Shown: one piece after another, positions 1 through 11,700 of the stretch
Layout: each line of letters opens with the position of its first letter
Position numbering within the stretch: position 1 is the first letter of the stretch
DNA from: Sodiomyces alkalinus F11
Taxonomy: Eukaryota; Ascomycota; Sordariomycetes; Glomerellales; Plectosphaerellaceae
Length of the DNA: 64,000 nt
Assembly (NCBI RefSeq): GCF_003711515.1
Contig: NW_021167086.1
Location: forward strand, 1,712,289-1,776,288
Direction: 5' to 3'
Position numbers and translations under genes: made by a program
The notes under the pieces: generated by a model
What the model was told of the DNA's origin: nothing
What the model saw: the letters and a program-made list of their open reading frames with translations, nothing else
Database searches by the model: none

Positions 1-1100
1 GGCTAGAAAGCAGTACTATTAGGCTAATTAGACTTAGCTATACCTAGTATAGCGTTCTTTTCTATAGGCTTACCCTTTACTTCTTAGATATCCGTGGACT
101 ACTCGCGTAATAGTTCCGAAAATAGCCTATAGCTCTTAACTATCTTTCTTAGATTAGTACCTTAAATCTTAAGCTTATTAGTGATAAATATATAGATATC
201 CCTATACAGAATAGTAAGTACGATACCGTAAAGCTCGGAGTCCTCGATAAAAGTGCCTTAGACCCGCTCTGCCTTAACCTTCTAGATAGTAATTTCCTAT
301 AGTAAGTCCCTAACCTAATAAACGCTATTAATCTTATACGTCTTATATTTTACCCGAAGCTAATAAACCTTATAAAAGAAGTTAAGTTAGTAGTTAGGAT
401 CTAGATAAGAGTACTCTTTAACGAGCTTCTTAACTAGATTAAACTAATTACCTTTAACGGCTTAAACCCCTCTAATTAGGCGTTCGATAGCGGGATAAAT
501 AGCCGTGTCCGTGTATAGGTTAACGTAGGTGATCTTATCGGCTTTACTCAGGCGGTTAAGCTTAGTATAGTTATCGTACTATTAAAGAAACATAGAGAGG
601 AACTTACTACTAAAGCGGGGAGCTCTAGTAGCGAGGGGATTTAGGGGTACTCTCGATATAGTAGTGGCAGGGGGCAGGGCTTTAACGACCTCGGCCATAG
701 TGGTTTCTAGGTCACGGCTTATTAGGGCTTATAGCAGTTTAATTAGGTCTTTAGCAGTAGTAGGGGGCTACTAACGTTTAGACGCAGGCTAGGTAGTAAA
801 GATAGGCTAGGTAGGGGTAGTGTTAGGGGTAATTATCGAAATAGCGGTCGGAGTAGCGGTAGACGTAGTAGTCGGCCTAGGAGCGGGCGGAGGTAAGGCT
901 ATAGCCCCGATATCGTGGTTCCCCTAATTAGGGGTAGTAGAAGTAGCGGGCGTAAGAATAGGGGAAATAGCCGGCGAGGGAGCCTTATTATCGGAGTCGC
1001 TAATAACGATAACGGGGTTAGGCTCGCGATACTAAGTCTAAGTATCTATAGTGTTTTAGGTATAAGTATAAAGGGGTAGGCGAATAATAATAATAGGGTT
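1..1100 (-). pseudogene. Gypsy-type gag relic (edge of window)
   Basis: Read on the minus strand from about 1060 down to 1, one frame stays protein-like if TAG/TAA are taken as RIPped Gln or Trp. It opens with a Pro/Ala/Thr-rich stretch (about 1060-780), then MAEVVKAL, APRFSSKFLSMFL (about 620-580), and a helical segment with LSKADKITYVNLYTDTAI (about 560-500). The pattern (Pro-rich linker, 'APRF.GK..S.FL' box, helical capsid-like part) resembles the gag of fungal Ty3/Gypsy elements. The rest of the element would lie to the left of the window. No zinc knuckle or pol was seen here. The assignment to gag is by resemblance only, and a Copia gag is an alternative. Confidence 0.4.
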
Positions 1101-1967
1101 AGGGCCTTTAGGGAAAGGTTCTTCGAATTAATCGTTTAGCGAGAAGGTCCTATAGGTATTCTAGATATTAGCTAGGTTAGTATATATATTATCTTATCTT
1201 AATAAAAGTGATAAAGTCTTTAATAAGAGGGTAGTAGCGGTCCTAGATTTCGCTCCGTGATATTTATCTTTAGGGCCTAGCTTTTCTAACTCACCTTAAA
1301 GTAAGAGGCCCCCTACGATTAGGAGATTACCTATTAGTAAAGGGGCTATACTCAGGGATATTAATATTAGTAATATTACACGCTAAGTCTTACGAAGAAG
1401 TATTATAACTTATTTACGGAGTCCGTAAAGGCTTTTACTAGATTATCGGGTCCTCTTATAAGGTATCGTTATTTTACTTCTATACTCGGTATTAGCTTTT
1501 TATTAGGTCTACTAAGGGTTAGTTACCCTAATCCGGGTAAGCTACTCTCGGCGGCCTTATCTTTTCTTTGCTATCGTGTAAGAGTGTATCTTAATTAGTA
1601 ATAGGGGTTATAAGCCCCTTATCGAGTCTATTCTATATCTGGACTCTAACTCTATCGCGATCTAATCGGTCTTTTCTATTCCTATAATTACCACCTCCGC
1701 GGCGGCGGGTCTTATAATTAAAAGTACTAAAGGTGCTTCCTATCTTACCTATATAGTCCTTTTTCTTTTTTTTAAATCTATTAAGGCTAATCTCCCCTTG
1801 GTATTAAAGTGTTAAATCCTTTCTTAGTTATTATTTTTATATTCTTTAGGGGTTATTAATTAAGACTCTGTTTAGGAGGGTCGGAACCTCCCTCGAGCGC
1901 CTCTATTACTTTAATCAGGGTTAGAATATTTTAGGGACGCCGAATAAATCCGCCTCCGAGCACTATA
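1101..1967. other. Unassigned RIPped DNA
   Basis: This stretch is CpA/TpG-poor and TpA-rich like its surroundings. Fragments of open minus-strand frame exist (an Arg/Gly-rich bit near 1690-1715 and a Pro/Ile-rich bit near 1080-1130 that runs into the gag-like relic), so it may be the 5' leader or N-terminus of that element. I could not recognise a domain. Confidence 0.3.
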
Positions 1968-2326
1968 TTATAACTGGATAAAGATATAGTGGTACTAGAT
2001 CGTTAAGATAAAGATCAGATAAAGAGATTAGTCTAGCTAACCCACGATATATAACCAAAATATAACTAATAACGCTATAACCTTTAGCGAAGAAGTAGAT
2101 CGGTAGTTACAATCCTGATTAGGGTAACGTAAGTTAAACTGAAAAGATACCTTAAACGTGGAATAAGTAATTACAAAAGAGGATGATTGTTAAAATGATA
2201 GTCCCTTGATGGGGACGTCCTGAGCCTATCTTTAATATATATATGGGTAGTAGATCCAGCGGTCTTAAAAGGGGGGTTATATGACTATCTGCCGAACTAC
2301 TCTAACCCCGTATCTGCGCGGTTACA
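1968..2326 (+). repeat. Candidate LTR (solo or flanking)
   Basis: The right end, CTGCGCGGTTACA (about 2314-2326), closely matches the right end of the solo LTR at 56209-56459 (CTGCGCGGTTATA). The left end reads TATAACTGG, consistent with a RIPped TGTAAC start. CTATA occurs at 1963-1967 and again at 2327-2331, which would be a 5-bp target-site duplication if the repeat begins at 1968. The part around 2105-2230 keeps several CpA/TpG and is less RIPped than its surroundings. The left boundary is uncertain by one or a few bases. Confidence 0.45.
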
Positions 2327-3069
2327 CTATACACTTCCTTAGGTGGAGAGGTGCCGCTACGGGGCCGATATAGCCCCGGTTCTTCCCTATTACGTATCTG
2401 GATCTTACCTTTAGGCTAATAGCTAACAGGAAGTATCGCAGGCTAATAGTTAGGTAAGTTAGCCTAAGCTAATCTTTATCGGTAAAGCGGAGACTAAGGG
2501 GGCGCTACCACGCTTCGGCTTTATAATAGCTACGGCTCTTTGGCCTCGTTCTCCCTATATCCCTGGAGAATTATGCCTTTATTCCTTCCCTTTAGTTAAT
2601 AAAGAGAGTAAGGAGGTAAGCGCCTCCTACCTCCCCTAAGTGGGTTCCTGCTATATCCGGCGATAGGTAAGGGGATAAGGCCTTACTCTATTATAAGAAT
2701 TAGATACTTAATATTCCCTAAGGACTTTATACCTTAATCCTCCCTCTTCCTCTAATAACGCTAATGAGTTCCTTATATATTTCTTTCCCGATCTATTCCC
2801 GCTTACGGTCCCATAGGTTTCTCGTTATAGCTTATACTAACTAATAAACTCCTTTAGTTTTCTCGTTATATTCCTATTATAGTTTTACTATAAGTATCTC
2901 GCGGGTAGCGTTATAGTAGCATAGTAGCGTAGGGTTAACTAAGTAATATAGTATCGATTTATATATATAAATAAGTAATTAATAGCAGTAGTATAATATA
3001 AGTTCGCTTTATGGTGTAGTTCGTGTTATACTATATATAGCACTTAGTAGGTTACGCAATCCGTTCTGC
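2327..3069. other. Unassigned RIPped DNA with a LINE3-like patch
   Basis: No gene could be recognised. A patch near 2398-2432 (GGATCTTACC, then TAGCTAACAGG) resembles part of the 3' region of LINE3 at about 37708-37740 (GGATCTTACC, TAGCTAACGGG), suggesting an old fragment of a related element on the minus strand. From about 2900 the sequence turns very AT-rich. LINE1 appears to begin around 3070. Confidence 0.3.
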
Positions 3070-3203
3070 GACGCCGTTATAATCCTATAAATCACGCGCA
3101 AACGCCCTAAACCACTCAAAACCTATATCAATCGATAGCTCTTTTCAAGCTCTATATACCTATCTATAGCCCTGTATCGCACAGGCGCTAATTTAGGCGT
3201 ATT

Positions 3204-5122
3204 ATGAGTGCGAAAATGCCTGGAAACGGGCCTGCTCCCCCGCGTGCGGGGGAGAAGTCTGACGTGGGCCGTGCGCCCACGCTGATAAAGCAGCAGGCCT
3301 AACCGCGCAGAGCCGCACCCCCGACCTCCACCCAACCATAACGCTATAAATAATAACCCACTAGCCACAACGCCAGCCACAACAACGTCCCTAACGCCCC
3401 TAACGCCCTTAACGCCCCTAACGTCCCCTCCTAAGGCCCCTATAACTATAGAGGGCCTAGGGGAAGTGGATATAGGTAATACCTCTAATATAGAGAATTT
3501 AACCTTCGCTACGCCCCTGAATTCGAAAAGGCACCTTTGCCCCTTTACGCCTACTCCTAGACGCTTTTCTAGGACCCGAATCGAATCCCCCTCGGACTCG
3601 GAAGCCGAAGACGCTTTCGAAACGCCCTCTAGGGCCCCCCCTGCCTTTAGGGGCCCCCCTGCTGAAAAACCGAGCTTCTTAGGCTCTAAATAGACTAAAA
3701 GGGCCCCCGGAACAGCTAAAGCCCCTGGAGAAACCTCGGCCGAGCCCTAGAAGTCGACTAGATCGGCTAGTAAGACACAGGCTAAGGAACTACTCTAACA
3801 GGCTCTTCAGCTGCTTTAATAGGCCTATACCCTCGACCCTGCCCCCTAGATTAAAGCCCTATCCGTAGGGCTTAAATCTACTATCGACGGAGCTCTAGAA
3901 GCCCCCTAGCCTCCCACACTCGAATAGAAGGTCGATAAACTAGCCTAGGCAGTTAGTAGGCTTATAGAATAGCCTAAACCCCTTTATAGCGAGGCTATAA
4001 AGGGGAAAAAAGACCCTATAGCACCCCAGGCCCCTATTTTAAAGGCCCTAGCACCTATAGTCTAGGCCTAGACCCCCCAGGTACCCCTCGCTATAGACCC
4101 TAAAAAGGTCGCTAAGGTTATCCTTTAACCTACGGCAGGGGTAGCGATTCCTAGGGATAACTTCGACCCCCTTGTCAGGCCGTGAATACGGCTGCAGCGC
4201 GAGACTGTCAATCTGAGAAGAGAACTGAAGATGTATTCGGAAGAATCTGAGCTCAAAGAGCTCGGCTGCAGACGTCTATCAAATATCCTCTGCAGCTGAC
4301 TAAGTAAAGCTAAAACTGTGTGACTAAGCTAAGTGTGTATGTACTATCAGTCTGTACCATATGCTGCGTAGCACCCCTCGCGCTTCGAAATAAGCTTAAT
4401 AAGGCCTTAAAATTCCCTGTAGTTACGGCTGTTAGCCGGTCGACTAACGGGAACCTTATTTTAACCCCGGGGCCGAAATACAGCATTTAATAGCTCCTAG
4501 ACTCGTAGAATTAGTGGTTTAAAGAGCTAAACCTCCCTCTCTAGCCCCCTAGCCTATAGACGACTAGTTTAAGCTTATTATCAAACAGGTGCCTTCTAAA
4601 GCCTTTAGGGGTGGCGATACCCCTTTACCCGACCCCTCCGAGCCACCGTAAAAGGCCCTTAACCGAAGCCTATAACAGGGCCTAGGTCAATAGGACCTAG
4701 CCACTAAAATCGGTACCTTTAACCCTATTAGGGTAGTAGGGAAGCCTCAGTGGCTAGGGGCTCTAAACGCGTTCTACGGTATAGTAGTTATTTCTATGCC
4801 CTTTACTAAAGAATAGAAGTACTGCCTAAAACAGGGGCTTTATATAGCCGGCCAGCAGTTAAAGGTTTATAAATATAGGCCTATAACCCCTAGCACCTAG
4901 TGCTATAACTGCTAGAAATTCGGGTATACCCGAGGGACCTATAAAGGCCTAATTTCCTGCCCTATCTATGCCGTTAAAGGCTATAGGAAGAAATACCACC
5001 ACTATAACGAGTGTGAAGAATACGGAGACTACGAGTATAAGACCTATAAGTGCTGTAACTGCGAGGGAGATCACCCCCCCTTTAGCAGGGACTACGAGGT
5101 CTTTCGAGCTATAAAACCCTAA
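3204..5122 (+). pseudogene. LINE1 ORF1 (gag-like, zinc knuckles)
   Basis: The ATG at 3204 starts MSAKMPGNGPAPPRAG. A stretch free of stops follows at 3466-3693 (MDIGNTSNIENLTF..., with the acidic patch SPSDSEAEDAFETP). The C-terminus carries a series of Cys/His positions at about 4898-5100: CYNC, then a Cys before PIYAVKGY, NECEEYG, and CCNCEGDHPPF. This fits the two or three CCHC knuckles of Tad1 ORF1 proteins, which bind the element RNA. Stops in the frame are almost all TAG/TAA, as expected from RIP of CAG, CAA or TGG. A solo LTR (4173-4373) with duplicated CCCCT breaks the frame; removing the LTR and one CCCCT restores it. The frame ends AIKP-TAA at 5120-5122, six bases before the ORF2 ATG. 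Confidence 0.75.
4173..4373. repeat. Solo LTR in LINE1 ORF1 (CCCCT duplication)
   Basis: A 201-bp block begins TGTCAGGCC and ends GCGTAGCA, so it has TG...CA termini. It is flanked by perfect 5-bp direct repeats CCCCT at 4168-4172 and 4374-4378. Unlike the LINE around it, it retains many CpA and TpG dinucleotides, so it has not been RIPped. No coding. It is best read as a solo LTR left by recombination between the LTRs of a recently inserted element. Orientation cannot be told. Confidence 0.85.
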
Positions 5123-5511
5123 ATTCTATGAATAAAGGGCCTTTTAGTTTGAAAGATATCCGGTTTACTTATTATAACGTCGATAAACAGGCCCCGGCGT
5201 AAGAGGCTATCCTAGAATAGGCTTTAGGGGCTTCGGCTAATATAGTCCTTATTCAGGAACCAGCCTGCATCTCGACACTAGAAGGGTGGTTTATTCGGAA
5301 CCACCCTGCTTTCCATACCGTTACGCCTATATCCTAAAAAACCCAGTTCTTCCCTATTAAGCCTAGGGTCCTTACTTATATAAGAAAGGGCTCTAGTATC
5401 GATTTTTCACACCGCGAAGACCTTCTAGACGATATAGACGTGTAGATTATAGAGGTTTATTATCCACAGACCTTTTATATTCTAGACGTCTATAATTAGA
5501 TAGAATAGAAC

Positions 5512-5863
5512 TGTCAAATGGGTAGTCGCAAAGAGTGAAAAGGTAGGGTCAAGCAAGGAACCAGGTGTAATCACGATAGGATCATAATAGGGTCAGAACG
5601 TGGGTATAGCCAAAGAATGAGATTAATCGCTGGCCTCCCTCTTCCAAAGGGAGGCTCCCTCGCTCCTTAAGGCTACGCTCTACTCCTTAAGGACTACTTA
5701 TTTACTTCCTCGAGGGCTGCCTTATTTACTTGGAGGGGCTATTCTATTTACTATATAATAACTTACTGTATTTATACCTCGAGGGGTCTTAGACTAGGCA
5801 TACTTGGACCCCTATAGGTTTATATTAGGGACCTATTATAACTAGTGCTATAGGCACCTAATA
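5512..5863 (-). repeat. Gypsy2 3' LTR
   Basis: A 352-bp direct repeat of 14289-14617. In plus orientation it begins TGTCAAATGG and ends CACCTAATA (a RIPped ...TGACA). It is longer than its partner because of a duplicated piece around CTCCTTAAGG (about 5670-5720). The differences from the other LTR run in both directions as CpA/TpG to TpA, so each copy was RIPped independently. Confidence 0.85.
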
Positions 5864-6539
5864 TAGCGACCTCCCCCGGATACTCCTATCCTTAGGAGCG
5901 CCCGATCTATACCGGCCTCTCGGCTCCTCTGAAACCCCCTCTATAACCTAGTCTCCGGGTCCGTCCCCTAATCCCCCGTTACCCCGACCTAGAGCCCTCT
6001 ATAATAGGACCTAATAAGTCCCTAACGGGTTCCTACACGGGGCCTCTTTGGCTGTAGCTCTAACCCGGGTACGCACCCTCTCCCTTTATTCCCTTAACTA
6101 AGGCCACTAAAGCTAATATCCTACCCGGGACCCCACTAAGTTCTAGGGTAGTTCCTTCTCGGGCCTCCGGATCCACCCCTTTATTCCTCCTGGGTCATCC
6201 CTTTGGTCAATCTATAAAGACTTCTAGGCTAGTATTATATAGGGTCTAACGTTACTCCTTCCGCGAACTTATAGTTTCCTTCTTTATACTAAAAGTAAGC
6301 GCCTATGTAACTACTTTGTTAGGGATATCTCGTAACTTACCGTTATTCCCTCTTCCTATTCTTTTCTTCCTCTCCTATACTTAACTTTCCGATTAGACTA
6401 TTCTTCGTAAGTCTTCCCCTAATCCAAGATACTATATACTAACGATTTATAATCTTAAATAGTTAAATAACTACTATCTTATAAGTAGTTCCCATACGTC
6501 TCTAGTCTATAATACTAGCTAACCACGCGTAGTCACTAT

Positions 6540-8039
6540 ACCTTCCTAGGAAAATAATAATAATAAACGCGCCGGCACTCCTACGAGTATAACACAGGCC
6601 TCTAAGAGGCTTAAGACCACGGCTACGGTATCGACCTCGTACTCCGCTAAGCAGTTAGCCCTATAACCAGCTACCCCGTAGCCGGCTACGCTAAAGCCTC
6701 TTACTCCCACTACGGCTACGCCTTTAATATCGACTACTACCCTATTAGCCACTCCACACTAGAGGGTAGTAGATATCGGTATAGGCGGGGATCTAAGGGC
6801 CCCCTATATACGTTATACGGGTAAGTTAGTGGCGATTAGCTTCAAGGAAAAAACGTATACTATTAAGGCCGTAACGTGCCGCTATACCGATAATAGTCGG
6901 CGGACGAATAAGTGCTATTATTACTCTAAGTATAATAGCCTTAAGTGCCGCGTAATAAGTTATATATCCTCGTCGTTATCCCGATATATCTTTATTACCC
7001 TTTATATCTCTTTATTATCCTTATAGCTCCTCCCTTTATAGATTACTCTGTGGTCTAGTTAGTCTAATATATATAATAGCTTCCTATCGCCGGTAAGAAT
7101 ACTACTAAGTAGCTATAGAAGGTTTTAGTTATCGCTATTAAGCAAGGTAGCCTAAACAAAAGTCGCTATATAGGTATTACTAACTATATCCCTTTATTAA
7201 CCCTATATAATACCTTTACTAATCCTTTATAGTACTAGGCCATAGCAGTTTAATACCAGGTTATTCTTAAAGAAGCTCTGGGTCAAACGACGCTAGAGGT
7301 TAACCGGTTATCTACCGAAGAAGCCATAGCTACTTAGCGTTAAGCTAAGGAAGTTGCCGACGCCCGCCAGAAAATGGTAGAAGATATCCACGAGAGGTTT
7401 AATAGTATAGAGTCGATCCTTAAGTAATTCGTCGGGCTATAGCAGTAGCGTCTAGCCGTTAAGCAGAAACGCCTCGATATTAAATAATAACGCCTTATAT
7501 TATATAAGCGCGACCTCACGGCCTAGGAGCGGACGGCTACTACTTTTAAGTAGATAGCCGCTCTTAACCTAGCCTAGGCTTAGGGAGACCTACCTACACC
7601 CTCAGGGCCTACCTTAGCCCCCGCGGGGGTTAGCTTTACAAGTAACGATATATTTAGTGATAGTAGTAGCACTACGTAACCTCAAGGCTCGCTATTAGGG
7701 GGTATAATACCGTAAGGTCCGTAGGGCCCGCCGGACCCTTATAAAGTGCCCGATAATAACGATATAGTGCCGACCTTATTAGTAAAAAAGGGGAAGAAGG
7801 CTTTAACGCCCTCGACTCCTTTATCAGGGAAAAAGAAAAAGAAGCAGCAGAAGGCGAAGACGCCTTTATCTCTTCAGCCTTCGATACTATCCGCGGGTAG
7901 TAGGTAAAAGGGGGGAACGGCGGCTACTACCACGGGCCCGGTATATATAAAGAATAATAGTAATAAGGTAGCTAGGCGGGAGCCCACCCCTCTAGACGAT
8001 AAGTTAGTAGGGTTTAAGGACGCTCTTTTAGGGGCGTAA
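6540..8039 (+). pseudogene. Extra antisense ORF of Gypsy2 (aORF)
   Basis: This frame lies between pol and the element's 3' LTR and is coded opposite to gag-pol. With TAG/TAA read as Gln/Trp, and at least one frame change near 7030-7260, it gives: a basic start (KRAGTPTSITQASKRLK, about 6565-6615), a Thr/Pro/Ala-rich linker, YTGKLVAISFKEKTYTIKAV, and a Cys-rich patch TCRYTDNSRRTNKCYYYS with LKCRV (6870-6950). A long heptad-like region follows (LEVNRLSTEEAIAT, DARQKMVEDIHERFNSIESI, VKQKRLDI, about 7290-7520), then a Lys-rich tail (KKGKKAL, GKKKKKQQKAK, about 7785-7860). It ends LLGA-TAA at 8037-8039; the piece 6829-7026 is free of stops. The pattern suggests a nuclear, nucleic-acid-binding, multimerising protein. 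I recognise no named domain. Function unknown. Confidence 0.5.
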
Positions 8040-8729
8040 TAGGATAGTATATATAGAGGAAAACGGTTATTTTTTTTCAGGTTTTTTACTAGCCTTCGGG
8101 TTAGGTTCTTCCTTTTTTTTTTAACCAGCTCCAGGGTATTCCCATTATAACCCTAACAGTCCTAACTATACCTCGCTATAATATAATCGTGTCCTAACGT
8201 GACGGTTGATTAAGGGGAAAGCAGAGGTAATTAGAGGTTAAGGGCGATAAGCTATTATACTAAAGGAAGAGGAATAGGGATTAGGGCGTTATGCCCGAAA
8301 AAAGAATAGAGGTCGGAAATAAACCACTTAAAAGGAATGGCAGAGGTTAAGAGCAGGACGCGTAAATAGAAGAAATTAGTAAATAAGGCGATAACGCCTA
8401 TAGAGTTCCCGTTTAGGTTAAGGGGGGGTCCCTGCCTAAGAATTTATCTCCACGGTCCACTAAAGGGTTTTTTAGGTTAATATAGCCAATTCGTGGGCCC
8501 CTTATCTCTATTAGGTCTCCTACGGGAATAGTGGGTAAACCTATTTAGTTCCCTAGTAAGTCTTATTATCCGTAAGGAGGGGGAGAGGTAGGATAATATC
8601 CTTATATCGTGTCTATAAGGTCTCCTATAAGGATAGTATATAAACCTATTTAGATCCCTATTTAGTTCCCCGTTTAGTTCCCCGAGACAGAGAGCCTTAA
8701 CCTAAAATAATTATTAATACGTTTATCGG
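8040..8729. other. Non-coding part of Gypsy2 between aORF and pol
   Basis: About 0.7 kb between the convergent ends of the plus-strand aORF and the minus-strand pol. It has T-runs (8070-8120) and purine-rich stretches but no convincing reading frame. A CCTATTTAG motif recurs near 8541, 8646 and 8663. It is probably the shared 3' region of the two convergent reading frames. Confidence 0.4.
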
Positions 8730-11700
8730 GTACGTTCTGCTTCGGCTCCTAGGTATTCTCCTTATCGCTATAGCCGGCCTATTTGATTAGGTACTAGCGC
8801 TATTTACCCTGATATCGATAGTTTAGGATAGTTTCGACCTCGTACTCGTCCGAATCCGGTTTAATATCGACTATAGGTGGTTCCGGCTATAACCTATCGC
8901 GGGACCTCTATAGTTCTAGCAGTAACACGGGAAAAATATTATAGATCCTTATACCTTTTAGTAGTGCTAACTAGTAAGCTAGGCTATACGTGCCGACGAT
9001 CTTAGTCACCTTATACGGCCCGATAAACTTATCGCTAAGCTTTTTAGAGGGCCTCTTCTATCGGATATTCTTCGTGAATAGTAGGATATACTCGTTAATC
9101 TTAAAAGAACGCTAGGTATAACCGTTATTATAATACCGTTCGTAGGAAGCCTACGCCCTTTTAATAGGGTCCGAGATAGAATAGTGCTAGGCTATAAGGT
9201 ATTCCGCCCGGGTCTTAGCCTTAGCTACGCGGACCTCGCCTACCCTCGGGAGCTATACTTCGTCAGGACCTTAGGGGTTATAGCCTATTAATATATCGGA
9301 CAGAGTATAACTTATCGCGGAGTGCTACGCCGTATTATACGTGAATTCTACTAACGGTAATCGGTTAACCTAGTTATCCTATTCCTACGAATAGAATACG
9401 CGGAGGTAATACTCGAGGTTCTAATTCTATCGCTCCGTCTATCTATCCGTCTACGGGTGCTACGCTATAAATAGGCGTCGTGTAGTACCGAGGCAGCGAT
9501 ATAAGGTTACCTAAAAACGGCTTATAAATAATAAGCCTTAATCTGATATAATACCGTTAGGTAGGCCGAAAGTGCGAAAAACGTAATACTATAGAGACTT
9601 AGTAAGTTCTTCTGCTATTAGGTCACTGCTTAAGGGGATATAAATCGAGTACTTTATTAGGCGGTATACTACTATAAGGATAGTATCCCGTTTCCTGTCT
9701 ATAGTCGCGCTATAAACCGGCGGTAGGCCTATAATAAAGTTAATAGATATCTCCGTAAAGGGGCGCTAAGGTACTAGGAGACTTATTAGCTCGCTATATA
9801 GCTTATAGTACCGTGGCTTAGTACATTAATATACGCCGTAGGTGGGTATAAATTAACGTATATCCCTGGGTAAATAATCCTAAAAGTAGAAGTCCGAAAT
9901 CCTCTTAATAGTCCTTATAACCCTATAGTGCCCTACGCTGGGTCTGTTATAGAAACAATGCAGGATCTTTTAACGGAGGCTAGAGTAGTCTAGTATAAAA
10001 CGCGATTCTTAAAACGAAGGATACCACTACACCTAGACTAGTATCCGTATATAGTATCCTTACCGTGGGCCTTACGCTATCTAGTGTAAAAAGGGTAATC
10101 CGCTTACGCCTCTACCACCTCTTCTAGTAGGGTAGGGGAATTAAGAGCGGGAAAAACAGGGTTGGACTCGGGGGCGATACGGGAACCACGCTAATTCCCG
10201 ATAAGGCCTAAAATAAGATACCTGAATATAGGCTCTAAAAAAAGATTATCCGCTCGCGTCTTAACCACCTTTTCCGGTAAGATAGAAGGAGCGGGAATAG
10301 CGCAGATACTATACTAGGTCTCATATAGGCCTAAGGCAGAACGCTTCGAAGAGGACTCTAGAAAAGGATTATCCGCTTACGTCTTAACTATTAAGATAGG
10401 AGGAGCGCGCTCTAAAAAAAGGTTATCCGCTTACGTCTCGACTACTAAGGTAGGAGGAGCGGGAAAATCATAACCGGGGCTATTATAGGAACCACGCTAG
10501 TTCCCGATATAGTCTAAAACAGAACGCCTTAAGAAGGACTCGAAGACAGAAAATGGATTATCCGCTTATATCTTAACCACCTTCGGTAAGGGGGAGTTAA
10601 TAGCGGGAATATTAAAACCGGGGGTATTACGGGAACTATACTAATCCCCGATATACCCTATAACGAAACGCTTCGAAAAAGACTCTACCGCCTTAGCCCG
10701 GTTAGTAACCAGGGCACGCTTATAGGGCGTATATTAGGGCTTCCGGGATAACCTATCCACGGGGTTTAACGTCCCCGGGCGGTGCTAAATCTCGAAATCG
10801 AATAGGGCGAGCTCCTTAAGCCACCGTGTATACTATGCCTTAAGCTTAGGCTTATCTAGTAGGTGATAATAGTTTAGGTAGTCTATTAGAACGATAATAG
10901 AGCTCTAACTATAGGCGATATAGTGCCGCCACGTCCGAAAAGACTGAATAATAGCTATAAGCTCGGAATCGGGTATACTATAATTAAGCTCGGCGCCCCG
11001 GAGCTTACAAGATATAAACGTAATAAGTCTCTATAGCCTGTCCTTAAGCTAACTAATAACGGCGCTAATAGCAAAAGCGGAAGTATCTAGCTTAATACGT
11101 ATTAGTAGAGCAGGGTTAAAATACCGTAGGACCGGTGCCTTTCAAAATAATAGCTTTATTTTCTTAAACGCGGCTTAGGCCTACGGGGAAAGTATAAGGA
11201 CCCTAATATACCCCCCCTTTAAATAATCTGTAAGAGGGGCGGCGATCTTAGAGTAGTTCCGAATAAAACGTCTATAAAACCCCGTAAAACCAAGGAAGAC
11301 CTATATCTCCTTAACACTATTACGGAGTTCCTAGTCGCGGATTACCTTAACGCGGGATGGGTCTATATATACCCTATCAGGGCTATAAATAAAACCGAGG
11401 AATTCAACGTCTCTAGTCTCGAATTCGCACTTATTAGGGTTAGTATATAAGGACTACTGTCTAAGCCTAGTAAGGACCTCGCGGACGTATACGCGGTGGG
11501 TAACTAAGTCCTTGCTATAGATAAGAATATTATCGAGGTATACTATATAGATAGTATTAATAATGCCGGATAACGCTTAGTTAATATAGCATTAGAAGCT
11601 CGCGGGGGCGTTTATAAGACTAAACGGCATCACGAGATACTCGTAGTGACCGTAATTTATCCGGAACGCCGTTTTCTACTTATCGCCCTCCCGAATCCCT

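Noticed and set aside
10080..10640. Array of binding sites or CRISPR-like repeats
   Set aside because: Unit spacing is uneven and the motif is in frame with pol on the minus strand; a coding linker repeat explains it better.
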